DNA of 43,648 nucleotides, taken from CAZAOY01 sp964486925. Lineage in GTDB: Bacteria > Bacillota > Clostridia > Oscillospirales > Ruminococcaceae. The notes under the pieces are model-generated. The model ran no database searches. It saw nothing but the letters and a program-made list of their open reading frames with translations, and was not told where the DNA came from. Location: positions 1 to 43,648 of the forward strand of contig CAZAOY010000020.1 of NCBI GenBank assembly GCA_964486925.1, given 5' to 3'. Positions 23,921 to 31,893 of the stretch are shown here, in pieces. Positions within the stretch are counted from its first letter, which is position 1; each line of letters starts with the position of its first letter. The position numbers and the translations under genes were made by a program.

Positions 23921-25219
23921 CTAACGGGTTTGACCGTTTCCTTGTACGATATATTTATAGGTGGTTAAAGCCTCTAACCCCATAGGCCCTCTTGCATGAA
24001 GCTTTTGGGTAGAGATACCGATCTCTGCACCAAACCCAAACTCCTCACCGTCGGTAAAGCGGGTGGAGGCATTTACATACACCACCGCAGAGTTGACCCT
24101 GCTTGTAAAGGTGGTAGCGCGCTGTATATCCTTTGTGATAATACATTCGGAATGCTTGGTTGAGTAGTGGTTAATATGGTTAATACCCGCTTGCAAGGAT
24201 GGTACAACCTTTATAGTAAGCTTGTAGTCATTGTATTCGGTGTAGTAGTCCTCCTCGGAAGCGCCGATAATATCGCCGATAATATCGGGGATGGTATCTG
24301 CTTTAGCTGTATCCACCATCCCTGCACCTTCTAGGATGGCAAGGGTATCGGGGCAACAGATTAGCTGTACTGATTTTGATAAAAGCTGATTCGCTATCTT
24401 CGGTATAAATTCATCTGCAATACCAGAGTGGACTAGCAGGGTTTCGCAGGCATTACACACCGACGGACGCTGTGTCTTTGCGTTATCCACCACCGACAGC
24501 GCCATAGGCACATCTGCATAGCGGTCAACATAAACATGGCAGTTTCCCGCCCCAGTTTCGATAACAGGGATGGTCGCATTTTGCACCACCGTGCTGATGA
24601 GTCCCGCCCCGCCACGAGGGATTAGGACGTCGATATACTCGTTTAACCGCATTAACTCCCTAGCGGTATCCCTAGAGGTGTCCTCTACAAATGAGATAAT
24701 GTTCTCATCAAGATTAAATCTAGCAAGTGCTTGCCGCATTAGCTTTGAAAGCGCAAGGTTTGTGTGATATGCCTCCTTGCCGCCCCGAAGTACCGCAACA
24801 TTAGCGGTTTTAAGGCAGAGCAAAGCTACATCCACCGTAACGTTAGGACGTGATTCGTATATTGTACATACCACCCCTAAAGGCACAGATACCTTAGTGA
24901 TACTAAGACCATTCGGACGAACCTCGCCGCCTAGCACCCGCCCAACATAGTCGGGTAGATCCACAAGCTTTAACGCCGCGTTAGCGATAGCCTTAATTCG
25001 GCTACTATCAAGCATAAGCCTATCAATCATATGCGGCAACACTCCGTTAGAGGCGGCATTTTGTATATCCTTTTGGTTTTCGCTTATTATATAGTCAGTA
25101 TTTTCGATAAGTAGCTGTGATATGTAGGTAATAACCTCGTTTCGCACGGCGATGGAACATTCTGTTAGGCAGGTAGTTGCCTCCCTTGCGTTTTTAGCAA
25201 GCTCATTAATATAGTTCAA
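23921..25219 (-). CDS. proA: Gamma-glutamyl phosphate reductase (ProA)
   Basis: 432 residues of the aldehyde-dehydrogenase superfamily. The catalytic cysteine is in QRPSVCNACETLLVH, the NADPH-binding part contains PLGVVCTIYESRPNVT and VLRGGKEA, and the C terminus carries FGFGAEIGISTQKLHARGPMGLEALTTYKY. It reduces glutamyl-5-phosphate to the semialdehyde in proline biosynthesis. The start codon is TTG, two bases after the proB stop, with GGGGGAGG seven bases upstream, so it is translationally coupled to proB. Length is standard. Confidence 0.96.
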   Translation of the reverse strand: MNYINELAKNAREATTCLTECSIAVRNEVITYISQLLIENTDYIISENQKDIQNAASNGVLPHMIDRLMLDSSRIKAIANAALKLVDLPDYVGRVLGGEVRPNGLSITKVSVPLGVVCTIYESRPNVTVDVALLCLKTANVAVLRGGKEAYHTNLALSKLMRQALARFNLDENIISFVEDTSRDTARELMRLNEYIDVLIPRGGAGLISTVVQNATIPVIETGAGNCHVYVDRYADVPMALSVVDNAKTQRPSVCNACETLLVHSGIADEFIPKIANQLLSKSVQLICCPDTLAILEGAGMVDTAKADTIPDIIGDIIGASEEDYYTEYNDYKLTIKVVPSLQAGINHINHYSTKHSECIITKDIQRATTFTSRVNSAVVYVNASTRFTDGEEFGFGAEIGISTQKLHARGPMGLEALTTYKYIVQGNGQTR

Positions 25220-25221
25220 GC

Positions 25222-26013
25222 TTAATCCTCCCCCTTGCAGAATAGTGTTCCGATATCTTCGTTGTCAAAGATTCGGTAGAGGTTGTTTGGGTTGTCGCCG
25301 TTTATTAGGATCATCGGGATATCCTGCTCAAGCACGATACTAGCCGCATGCAGCTTTGTCACCATCCCCCCAGTGCCAAGCTCGCTACCCTTACCGCCCG
25401 CAAGTGCCAAAAGCTTATCATCCACCACATTAACCCGCTTTATAAGCTTAGCATCCTTATTTACATTCGGGTTATCGTCATATAATCCGTCGATATCCGA
25501 TAGGATAATCAAAAGATCGGCACTTACTAGGGTTGCTACGATAGCGGAGAGGGTGTCGTTGTCGCCGATAACTATCTCATCAAATGAAATGGTGTCGTTC
25601 TCGTTTACGATAGGGATGATGTTAAAGGATAGTAGGGTGTTAAAGGTGTTTATAACGTTTTGGGAGAGGGCGTCCTTCTCGATAACGTCCTTAGTGATAA
25701 GCACCTGCGCTACGTTATGGCTGTACTCCGAGAATGCCTTGTCGTACATATACATAAGCTCGCACTGCCCGATAGCGGCACAGGCTTGCTTTACCTGAAT
25801 GTCCGATGGCTTTTTCGTAAGCCCTAGCTTTCCAACCCCGACAGCTACCGCCCCCGAGCTGACGAGGATAACCTCCTTACCCTGATTTTTAATGTCGGAC
25901 AGTACCTTAGCAAGCTGTTCGATCCGACGGATATTAAGATTTCCAGATTTGTGGGTAAGGGTGGATGACCCCACCTTTACCACCACACGGTTTATCGATT
26001 CATTTATCTCCAA
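25222..26013 (-). CDS. proB: Glutamate 5-kinase (ProB), short form without PUA domain
   Basis: 263 residues of amino-acid kinase fold: VVKVGSSTLTH at residues 11-21, ILVSSGAVAVGVGKLG, IVNENDTISFDEI with GDNDTLSA, and GTGGMVTKLHAA. It phosphorylates glutamate, the first committed step of proline synthesis. The protein ends soon after the kinase domain, lacking the C-terminal PUA domain of Escherichia coli ProB; short forms are known in Firmicutes. It overlaps the end of the upstream membrane-protein gene by ten bases, so the membrane protein, proB and proA are probably one transcript. Proline feedback may be altered without the PUA domain, but this is inference. Confidence 0.96.
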   Translation of the reverse strand: MEINESINRVVVKVGSSTLTHKSGNLNIRRIEQLAKVLSDIKNQGKEVILVSSGAVAVGVGKLGLTKKPSDIQVKQACAAIGQCELMYMYDKAFSEYSHNVAQVLITKDVIEKDALSQNVINTFNTLLSFNIIPIVNENDTISFDEIVIGDNDTLSAIVATLVSADLLIILSDIDGLYDDNPNVNKDAKLIKRVNVVDDKLLALAGGKGSELGTGGMVTKLHAASIVLEQDIPMILINGDNPNNLYRIFDNEDIGTLFCKGED

Positions 26014-26831
26014 AACTGCCTCCGTAGATTTATCTTAAATTTTTTACTCTTCTTTGTTACCCCTTGCAGATATTGATCCCGCTCCTCCACAAAGATAATC
26101 CTATTAGCCGCATCCGCTAACGCAAGCTTTAACGTAGGGGTAAAGTATATCCCCAACACAACGGTAAGCCACAACAGATACACCCACCAAAAGGATAGGT
26201 ACACCTTAATTATAACAGATTTTTTACCATATATCAATACCTTTGATAATTTTATGCAGGATTTTATCGAGAGTTTTCTGTTGTTTAGCATTACATAGTC
26301 AAATAAAAACAGGTTTAGCGCACGGCTAACAAAGAAGCAAAGGGATAAAAAGAAGGTTATTACGGAGATTATAAAGGCGATTAACCCCCAAACATCTAAA
26401 CGGCTGTCGGCATAGAGTAGATAGATAAAGACTGACACCGTGACGATAAAGGGTAGGAATGCTAGTATAAAGGAATAGAGAAGATATACCCTTTTTGCAA
26501 TACCAAACAACAGTATCCGCCCATAGGTTTTACTCTCTTGAAATGGTACAAAGAAAAGTCTTGAATCGTTGTTTGCATAGTCAAAACGGCAGTACCATAG
26601 CTTTTGTCCCATCCGAATAGGCTCAGATAAGAGGTAGTGGGATATAATACAGGTAACACCGCTTATAATAATAGGAAGGGTTTTATCGGTATACAGTGGT
26701 ATCCCTTCGCTGATAGCTAAACAGATATAGCCTATCTGCCATAGATACAAAAGGGAGATGGATATAAATATGGACAACATAAAGCAGGTAATAGCACTGG
26801 ATCTATTGTAAATCTTAGAATAGCTATACAA
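26004..26831 (-). CDS. Polytopic membrane protein of unknown function
   Basis: 275 residues with about six predicted membrane segments (near 13-43, 50-66, 108-136, 146-178, 210-230). The C terminus is basic and cytoplasmic (KKSKKFKINLRRQFWR). The layout, with long helices separated by a central soluble stretch (WYCRFDYANNDSRLFFVPF), resembles DUF975-type or glycerophosphoryl-diester-phosphodiesterase-associated membrane proteins, but I cannot assign a family. It starts at TTG behind a strong AGGAGG eight bases upstream. Its end overlaps proB by ten bases, implying cotranscription; a role in proline synthesis is not evident. Confidence 0.7.
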   Translation of the reverse strand: MYSYSKIYNRSSAITCFMLSIFISISLLYLWQIGYICLAISEGIPLYTDKTLPIIISGVTCIISHYLLSEPIRMGQKLWYCRFDYANNDSRLFFVPFQESKTYGRILLFGIAKRVYLLYSFILAFLPFIVTVSVFIYLLYADSRLDVWGLIAFIISVITFFLSLCFFVSRALNLFLFDYVMLNNRKLSIKSCIKLSKVLIYGKKSVIIKVYLSFWWVYLLWLTVVLGIYFTPTLKLALADAANRIIFVEERDQYLQGVTKKSKKFKINLRRQFWR

Positions 26832-26934
26832 GCCTAAAACCTCCTTTGTTTAAAGTAATGACACTAAAAAGTGGCAGATAGCTGAAAAAAACATATAATA
26901 ATAGTATTAATTACGAAGGGGTGTTTTAATTAAC

Positions 26935-27255
26935 ATGGATATATTTTGGGTAATATTAGCAATAATTATACTAGCTATCGGGTACACCTTTTATAGAGTT
27001 ATGAGGAGTGACGGTAGCCAGAGGATAAAGAAAGAGCAGGTTTCTATAAATGTGTATGTATCGGAGTGTGGTGAGGTGGTGGAGTATACCGTAAAAAGTT
27101 TAATTGATATCTGCCAGAATAACCACCGATTAGGGTTTTCTCCAAGCTTAAAGCTACTGTTGGATAACACAACCGAGGAACAGCGCCGTATCTGTAAACT
27201 ACTCGAGGGTGATTATGAGTTTGTAACCTGCGGATATATACATAAGTCTGAATAA
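26935..27255 (+). CDS. Small single-span membrane protein
   Basis: 106 residues: one N-terminal membrane helix (MDIFWVILAIIILAIGYTFYRVM) followed by a basic stop and a soluble C-terminal part of about 80 residues (INVYVSECGEVVEYTVKSL, LDNTTEEQRRICKLLEGDYEFVTCGYI). I do not recognise the family. AAGGGGTG lies 12 bases before ATG, a long spacing. It is divergent from the membrane-proB-proA operon and separated from glmS by a promoter, so it is probably monocistronic. Two cysteine-containing segments are not in a metal motif. Confidence 0.6.
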   Translation: MDIFWVILAIIILAIGYTFYRVMRSDGSQRIKKEQVSINVYVSECGEVVEYTVKSLIDICQNNHRLGFSPSLKLLLDNTTEEQRRICKLLEGDYEFVTCGYIHKSE

Positions 27256-27330
27256 TTGATAAAAAACGTAAAAACATAACGGTTATGACAATTAAAAGCT
27301 ACGAAAAAAGCAAATAAACTGTGAATTTCA

Positions 27331-27359
27331 TTGACAGCACTGGTTAAACATGGTATACT
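27331..27359 (+). promoter_or_regulatory. Near-consensus glmS promoter
   Basis: TTGACA and TATACT are spaced by 17 bases, with TGG directly before TATACT (extended -10). The predicted start is near 27366. The leader holds a GGGCAACA/TGTTGCCC stem (27418-27451) without a T-tract; no glmS ribozyme core was seen. Confidence 0.82.
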
Positions 27360-27487
27360 AAATATTATTAATTGGAATCAAATGTTGTGTTTTTTATTAA
27401 AAAGCAGCGTTTATAATGGGCAACAAGACAGTATCACATATTGTGTTGCCCAGTTAAAACAACTACAATAGAAATGAGGAATTGCAG

Positions 27488-29338
27488 ATGTGTGGTATAG
27501 TGGGCTTTTGCAAAGCTAGTAACGATAATACTAACGAGGATTGTATTGACATATTAGTAGACGGACTTAAAAAGCTTGAGTATAGAGGGTACGATTCAGC
27601 TGGGGTCGCTGTGTTTGATGGGGATAAAATCCTTACCGTTAAGGCAAAGGGGAGGCTTAGTGAGCTTGAGAAAAAGCTAGCTCTCATGCAAAAGCCTAAG
27701 GTAGTCTGCGGTATAGGTCATACCCGTTGGGCAACCCATGGAGAGCCGTCGGATGTAAACTCCCATCCTCACGGGGATGAGAGGATATCAATAGTGCATA
27801 ACGGTATTATCGAAAACTATCTGCACATAAAGGAATTTCTAATCGGCAAGGGATACACCTTTGAAACCGAAACCGATACCGAAACTATAGTAAAGCTACT
27901 AGACTACTACTATAAAAAGGACAGCGACCCCCTTGCCGCTATTAAAAATACCATCTCTCGCCTTAGCGGGTCATATGCGTTAGGGATAATCTTTAGCGAT
28001 TATAAGGATAGAATCTACACACTACGTAAGGACAGCCCGCTTATCGTGGGTATATCGGATATCGGTAACTTTATCTGCTCGGATATCCCTGCTATATTAA
28101 AGTACACAAACAGATACTTCCTGCTAGAAGAAGGGGAGATAGCGACCGTTACAGGTGATACTGTGACCGTAGTAGACGTTGATTTAAACCCACGTGAGAA
28201 GGAGATCCTTACCGCCACAATGGACGCACAGTCCGCCCAGAAGAACGGCTATCCGCACTTTATGCTAAAAGAAATTAACGACATCCCTGACTCTATCAGA
28301 CAGACGGTATCCCCACGGATTAAGGATGGACTGCCTGACTTTGGGATTGACACGCTAACCGATGAGCGGATACGCTCGTTTAATAGGATACACATCGTAG
28401 CCTGCGGTACAGCAATGCATGCGGGGTTAATCGGCAAGTACGCTATAGAGCGGCTTGCACGAAAGGCGGTAAACGTTGAGATTGCCTCGGAGTTTAGATA
28501 TCAAGACCCTATCTTAGGTTCGGATGATATGGTGGTTATCGTGTCCCAGTCGGGGGAAACTGCCGATACCTTAGCGGCTTTGCGTCTGGCAAAGCAAAGG
28601 GGTGCGTTTGTGCTTGCGGTGGTAAACGTGTTAGGTTCGTCTATCGCTCGTGAGGCGGATGCGGTAATCTACACCTATGCGGGGTTAGAGATTGCGGTAG
28701 CGAGTACAAAGGCATATACTGTGCAAAACTGCATTATGTATCTGCTCGCCATCCGTTTAGCTTTAGCCTGTAAGACCGCCGATCCCGACTGTCTACGGTC
28801 GCTTACCGCAAGTTTATTAAACATGGGCGGTATCGTATCGGACATTATCGCTACCCAGTCCGAAAACTGCAAGTATATAGCTTCACTGCTACAGACCAAG
28901 CGGGATCTATTCTATCTAGGGCGTGGGGTTGACTACTACCTAGCACTTGAAGGCTCGCTAAAGCTTAAGGAGATATCCTACATCCACAGCGAAAGCTATG
29001 CCGCAGGGGAGCTAAAGCATGGTACAATCTCGCTAATTGTTGAGGGTATGCCTGTAATTGCCATAACTACCCAGTCGGCACTTACAGAGAAGATGATAAG
29101 TAACATTAAAGAGGTCAAGACCCGTGGTGCGAAGGTTTATATGATTACCAAAGGAGCGGTGGATCATGCGGATCAGATTGCTGAACATGTGTTAAACCTT
29201 GACTATGATATCGACGAGCTTTTAATGTCTATCCCTACCTCGGTGGTGGTACAGCTTATCGCATACTATACCGCTGTGCTAAAGGGTTGCGATGTGGATA
29301 AACCGCGAAATCTGGCAAAAAGTGTTACGGTGGAATAG
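27488..29338 (+). CDS. glmS: Glutamine-fructose-6-phosphate aminotransferase (isomerising)
   Basis: 616 residues. The start must be the ATG directly before Cys, because the mature N terminus CGIVGF supplies the catalytic cysteine; a TTG two codons upstream is rejected. The glutaminase domain (HTRWATHGEP, HNGIIENY) is followed by two SIS domains: ACGTAMHAG and SQSGETADT in the first, LGRGVDYYLALEGSLKLKE in the second. AAGELKHGTI and the conserved tail DKPRNLAKSVTVE complete the family pattern. It makes glucosamine-6-phosphate for cell-wall precursors. It has its own strong promoter, and there is no ribozyme in the leader despite the common occurrence of one in Firmicutes. Confidence 0.97.
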   Translation: MCGIVGFCKASNDNTNEDCIDILVDGLKKLEYRGYDSAGVAVFDGDKILTVKAKGRLSELEKKLALMQKPKVVCGIGHTRWATHGEPSDVNSHPHGDERISIVHNGIIENYLHIKEFLIGKGYTFETETDTETIVKLLDYYYKKDSDPLAAIKNTISRLSGSYALGIIFSDYKDRIYTLRKDSPLIVGISDIGNFICSDIPAILKYTNRYFLLEEGEIATVTGDTVTVVDVDLNPREKEILTATMDAQSAQKNGYPHFMLKEINDIPDSIRQTVSPRIKDGLPDFGIDTLTDERIRSFNRIHIVACGTAMHAGLIGKYAIERLARKAVNVEIASEFRYQDPILGSDDMVVIVSQSGETADTLAALRLAKQRGAFVLAVVNVLGSSIAREADAVIYTYAGLEIAVASTKAYTVQNCIMYLLAIRLALACKTADPDCLRSLTASLLNMGGIVSDIIATQSENCKYIASLLQTKRDLFYLGRGVDYYLALEGSLKLKEISYIHSESYAAGELKHGTISLIVEGMPVIAITTQSALTEKMISNIKEVKTRGAKVYMITKGAVDHADQIAEHVLNLDYDIDELLMSIPTSVVVQLIAYYTAVLKGCDVDKPRNLAKSVTVE

Positions 29339-29525
29339 TACTAAACTGTATAAACCACCATTTGATATGATATTATCGTTATAGTTTATTTGGTGTATAT
29401 TTAAAGCCATAGGAGTGTAAAATATTTCCTTTGTTAAATTATTGCATTTAAGGTTTTATTTACAATTTTTAATTACATTTACAACAAATATTTTTAAAAA
29501 CTTTAAAATATTTTGCTTAAACACT

Positions 29526-29553
29526 AGACAAAAGAGAAAAAATATTATATAAT
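29526..29553 (+). promoter_or_regulatory. Promoter of the intergenic RNA candidate
   Basis: TAGACA and a perfect TATAAT are separated by 16 bases. The predicted start near 29560 coincides with the 5' arm of the closing stem of the RNA candidate. Confidence 0.55.
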
Positions 29554-29554
29554 A

Positions 29555-29700
29555 ATACCATAAGCTTTTATACACCGAAAAATCACAGCGTAAAGTCGAA
29601 TTTTTATGCAGGAGGTTTTTTGGTATTGTTTAGACATTCGTTACCCGATTTGCGAGTTACTTCGCAGCTAGGCGGAATGCTTGTAAAGGGCTTATGGTAT
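29555..29700 (+). ncRNA. Candidate structured non-coding RNA
   Basis: ATACCATAAGC (29555-29565) and GCTTATGGTAT (29690-29700) form a perfect 11-bp closing helix. Inside are GCGTAAA/TTTATGC (seven bp with one G-T, loop GTCGAATT), CATTC/GAATG, and TGCGA/TCGCA with a GTTACT loop, plus an unpaired AGGAGGTTTTTTGG. This layout (closing stem, large internal bubble, distal stem) is compatible with a 6S-like or an unknown RNA. I could not match a named family. No strong terminator was found, so the 3' end is uncertain. Confidence 0.45.
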
Positions 29701-29845
29701 TGCTTTGTTTAGCTTATGGCTACAAAGAATACTTAACTTCTTAGGCTATCATTAATATATCTTGTACAAGCTGTATTTCTTTCTTTACTAGTGCTTATTG
29801 CTATATGATCTGCATAGAATTAGAAAAAGAAAGGTTTAGGTGATT

Positions 29846-29872
29846 ATGAGAGATAGTTTAAGGAGCTTGTAA
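29846..29872 (+). CDS. Eight-residue leader ORF overlapping the YlmC-like gene
   Basis: ATG at 29846 starts the peptide MRDSLRSL, whose TAA overlaps the ATG of the next gene (TAATG). AGGTGAT precedes it at a short spacing of three bases. AAGGAG inside the mini-ORF is the ribosome site of the following gene. It could couple or gate translation of that gene. It may be chance; no other evidence of translation is available. Confidence 0.35.
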   Translation: MRDSLRSL

Positions 29873-30219
29873 TGGAGAGTACATTAAAGGAATTTAGGCG
29901 AAAAGAGATTATTAATATTACCGATGGGGTAAAGATTGGATATGTTGATGACATTGCGTTTAACATCCCAGACCCAGAGGGTATTAATAACGGCGGTGGA
30001 GAGTTTTCTTCGTTTATAACCCACCTAGTTGTAAGGGGTCGTTATAAAATGTTTGGACTTTTTGGCAGGAATGATGATCTGCTGATACCGTGGAGGTCGA
30101 TAGTTACCTTTGGTGAGGATACATTACTCATACGGTTTACCGCTGATGAAAAAAAGGATGTTAAATTGGATACTTCCTTTGGTGGGATCGCTGATTTTAT
30201 TAAGGGGATCTTCAGATGA
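29872..30219 (+). CDS. YlmC/YmxH-type PRC-barrel sporulation protein
   Basis: 115 residues of PRC-barrel type: FRRKEIINITDGVKIGYVDDIAFN at the N terminus and MFGLFGRNDDLLIPWRSIVTFGEDTLLIRF in the second half, which matches the YlmC/YmxH family (KEIVNIxDGxxLGxVxD, then FGLFGRxxDxxIPWxxIxxIGxDxILV). These proteins are conserved in endospore formers and linked to sporulation, molecular role unknown. It is longer than usual because of a glycine-rich insertion (EGINNGGGEF) and a C-terminal extension (DTSFGGIADFIKGIFR). AAGGAG lies six bases before ATG. The next gene follows 75 bases later on the same strand. Confidence 0.88.
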   Translation: MESTLKEFRRKEIINITDGVKIGYVDDIAFNIPDPEGINNGGGEFSSFITHLVVRGRYKMFGLFGRNDDLLIPWRSIVTFGEDTLLIRFTADEKKDVKLDTSFGGIADFIKGIFR

Positions 30220-30294
30220 CAGACTATAAATAGGCTGTTTAAATCTGATGAGTAGATTTGTGCAAAACAATAAATAAAAGGGACGTGAAATATT

Positions 30295-31710
30295 TTGAAT
30301 GGTAATTTTATCTCGAGGATTTTTATTAAGTTAATAGTATTTTTATGTGTTATCGTAGTAGCTTTTTATGGTGTGGTATTCTTCACCTGCGAAGGGAATG
30401 TTGAGAAGGGAGAGCTACCGTCTGTTTTTGGACTTAAGTATCTTCCTATGATAGGGGATACTATGAATCCGCTTTTGGATGATGGTGATCTGGTTATCCT
30501 TAAAAAGAACGATTATGATTTTACTAAAAATCGTGTTGTAGCGGTTGCTATGACTGACGCTAAGAAATCCAATTCATTAGGGAAGTTTTACATAACGGTA
30601 TCCACCACCCTAAACGGAGATGTGCTTACTACCACTCTGCCTGACGGTAAAAATGCAGTTGACATTTCAACTGAAGCTATACTTGGAAAGGCGGCATATG
30701 CCATTCCAAAGCTAGGTTCTGCTGTTAAATTTGCAATTACCGATAGCGGACGTCTGTTTTTATTTATCATACCACTAGCACTAATTATTGTAGGGCTAGT
30801 AATTAATCATCTGCTTAAGGTTAATGATAACTTTGATGAATACGACATCGAAGAGATCGATGATTCAGAGCAAAATAATGCTGAACTACCCCCTGCGCGT
30901 GATGTTGTAGTGACAAAACGAAGCTATAACACCGCCGAGATCGACTACCCAAAAGAACCACAACCACAAAGACTAGGCGGACAATCAAGGGTTACCGCCG
31001 CAACCATACCATTCCAGATTACTTCCGAGATGTTAATCTCACGAGATAACTTTAATAACCAAAAAGGTAATAAAACTTCACGTAAGGTGCAGGATAACAA
31101 CCACCCTATATTTGTTTCACTTGACGATAACAAGACCGCAAGACCAAACGGTGAGCCTTATGTTGACCCAGAGGTTGTAAGGGCGGCAAAGATCAGCGAG
31201 AGCAAGAACGCTAACTTTAGGATCGATATGGCTAACAAAGCGCAGAAAAATCCTTTTGTAAGCCAAAAAAATGCAAGGATGGCAGAACAAAATGCGGTAG
31301 CAACCAAGCCAACAAGAGCAAACAAAGAAGCACCGATTAGTGCTCCTTCTAAAAGCTCTGTCGCACCAAGGACCCGTCTAGAGGATGTTGACATCCTTAA
31401 CTCCAGTGACGTAGCAAGCATGTTTGATAGCCTCTTTGATGATATCGATACCGGATTTGATGCTGACTTTAGCGATATGCATCAAAAGATAGACTCTATC
31501 CTTGATGAGGATAAGCTAGAGAATGGATTTACATCCAAACAAACGCAAACGCACCCGATGAACAATGTAAACCGCTCAAGCGTTTACAACCCGACTACCC
31601 AGGTGCGACCTAACTCTCCGGTAAGACCTACACAGAGGGAAACTGATGAAGGTATACTTAATGGACTTAGTAAGACCGGAGAACTAAACATTGACGACCT
31701 ATTCAAGTAG
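30295..31710 (+). CDS. Membrane protein with degenerate signal-peptidase I-like domain
   Basis: 471 residues. A first membrane helix (about 9-30) leads to a domain reading MIGDTMNPLLDDGDLVILKKND, the signature of SipW-type signal peptidases (SGSMxPxxxxGDLVIV), but with Thr56 at the serine-nucleophile position. A second helix lies near 152-172, and the remaining 300 residues are hydrophilic, Asn/Lys/Pro-rich and probably disordered, ending in LSKTGELNIDDLFK. The start is TTG with AAGGGA about 12 bases upstream. It could be an inactive paralogue or a Thr-type enzyme. It follows the YlmC-like gene closely on the same strand and precedes a hairpin-rich spacer. Confidence 0.68.
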   Translation: MNGNFISRIFIKLIVFLCVIVVAFYGVVFFTCEGNVEKGELPSVFGLKYLPMIGDTMNPLLDDGDLVILKKNDYDFTKNRVVAVAMTDAKKSNSLGKFYITVSTTLNGDVLTTTLPDGKNAVDISTEAILGKAAYAIPKLGSAVKFAITDSGRLFLFIIPLALIIVGLVINHLLKVNDNFDEYDIEEIDDSEQNNAELPPARDVVVTKRSYNTAEIDYPKEPQPQRLGGQSRVTAATIPFQITSEMLISRDNFNNQKGNKTSRKVQDNNHPIFVSLDDNKTARPNGEPYVDPEVVRAAKISESKNANFRIDMANKAQKNPFVSQKNARMAEQNAVATKPTRANKEAPISAPSKSSVAPRTRLEDVDILNSSDVASMFDSLFDDIDTGFDADFSDMHQKIDSILDEDKLENGFTSKQTQTHPMNNVNRSSVYNPTTQVRPNSPVRPTQRETDEGILNGLSKTGELNIDDLFK

Positions 31711-31722
31711 ATTAAAGATTTA

Positions 31723-31755
31723 AGATTATGGGTTGCAGGGTATGCAACCTAATCT
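31723..31755 (+). other. Bulged hairpin after the signal-peptidase-like gene
   Basis: AGATTA-TG-GGTTGCA pairs with TGCAACC-TAATCT, 13 bp with a two-base bulge, loop GGGTA. There is no T-tract, so it is probably a 3'-end mRNA stabiliser or a weak terminator. Confidence 0.5.
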
Positions 31756-31817
31756 ATTGAGTATGGTTTGAATATGCAGATAATAACAGAAACTTAACCA
31801 ATCAATAGGTTTATACT

Positions 31818-31876
31818 AATCCGCAACCAGCTTTGGTTAATGTGGGCATTGTCCGCAAGCGGATTGTGTATTTTTG
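31818..31876 (+). terminator. Terminator-like structure with two alternative 5' arms
   Basis: GCGGATT (31859-31865) can pair with AATCCGC (31818-31824) or locally with TCCGC (31852-31856). AACCA-GCTT-TGGTT forms an additional stem between them. TGTGTATTTTTG follows. It ends 17 bases before the next start codon, so it may attenuate that gene as well as end the upstream transcript. Confidence 0.5.
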
Positions 31877-31893
31877 TAGCGAGGTATTAAATA

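Larger units (their letters stand above)
29339..29871. other. Intergenic region after glmS with structured RNA candidate and mini-ORF
   Basis: 533 bases without a normal gene. The first 180 bases are strongly AT-rich. A promoter-like pair and a structured RNA candidate follow (listed separately), then an AT-rich stretch and an eight-codon mini-ORF that overlaps the start of the next gene. Confidence 0.7.

Noticed and set aside
27256..27487. glmS ribozyme
   Set aside because: The conserved catalytic core was not found. The only structure is a simple eight-bp stem.
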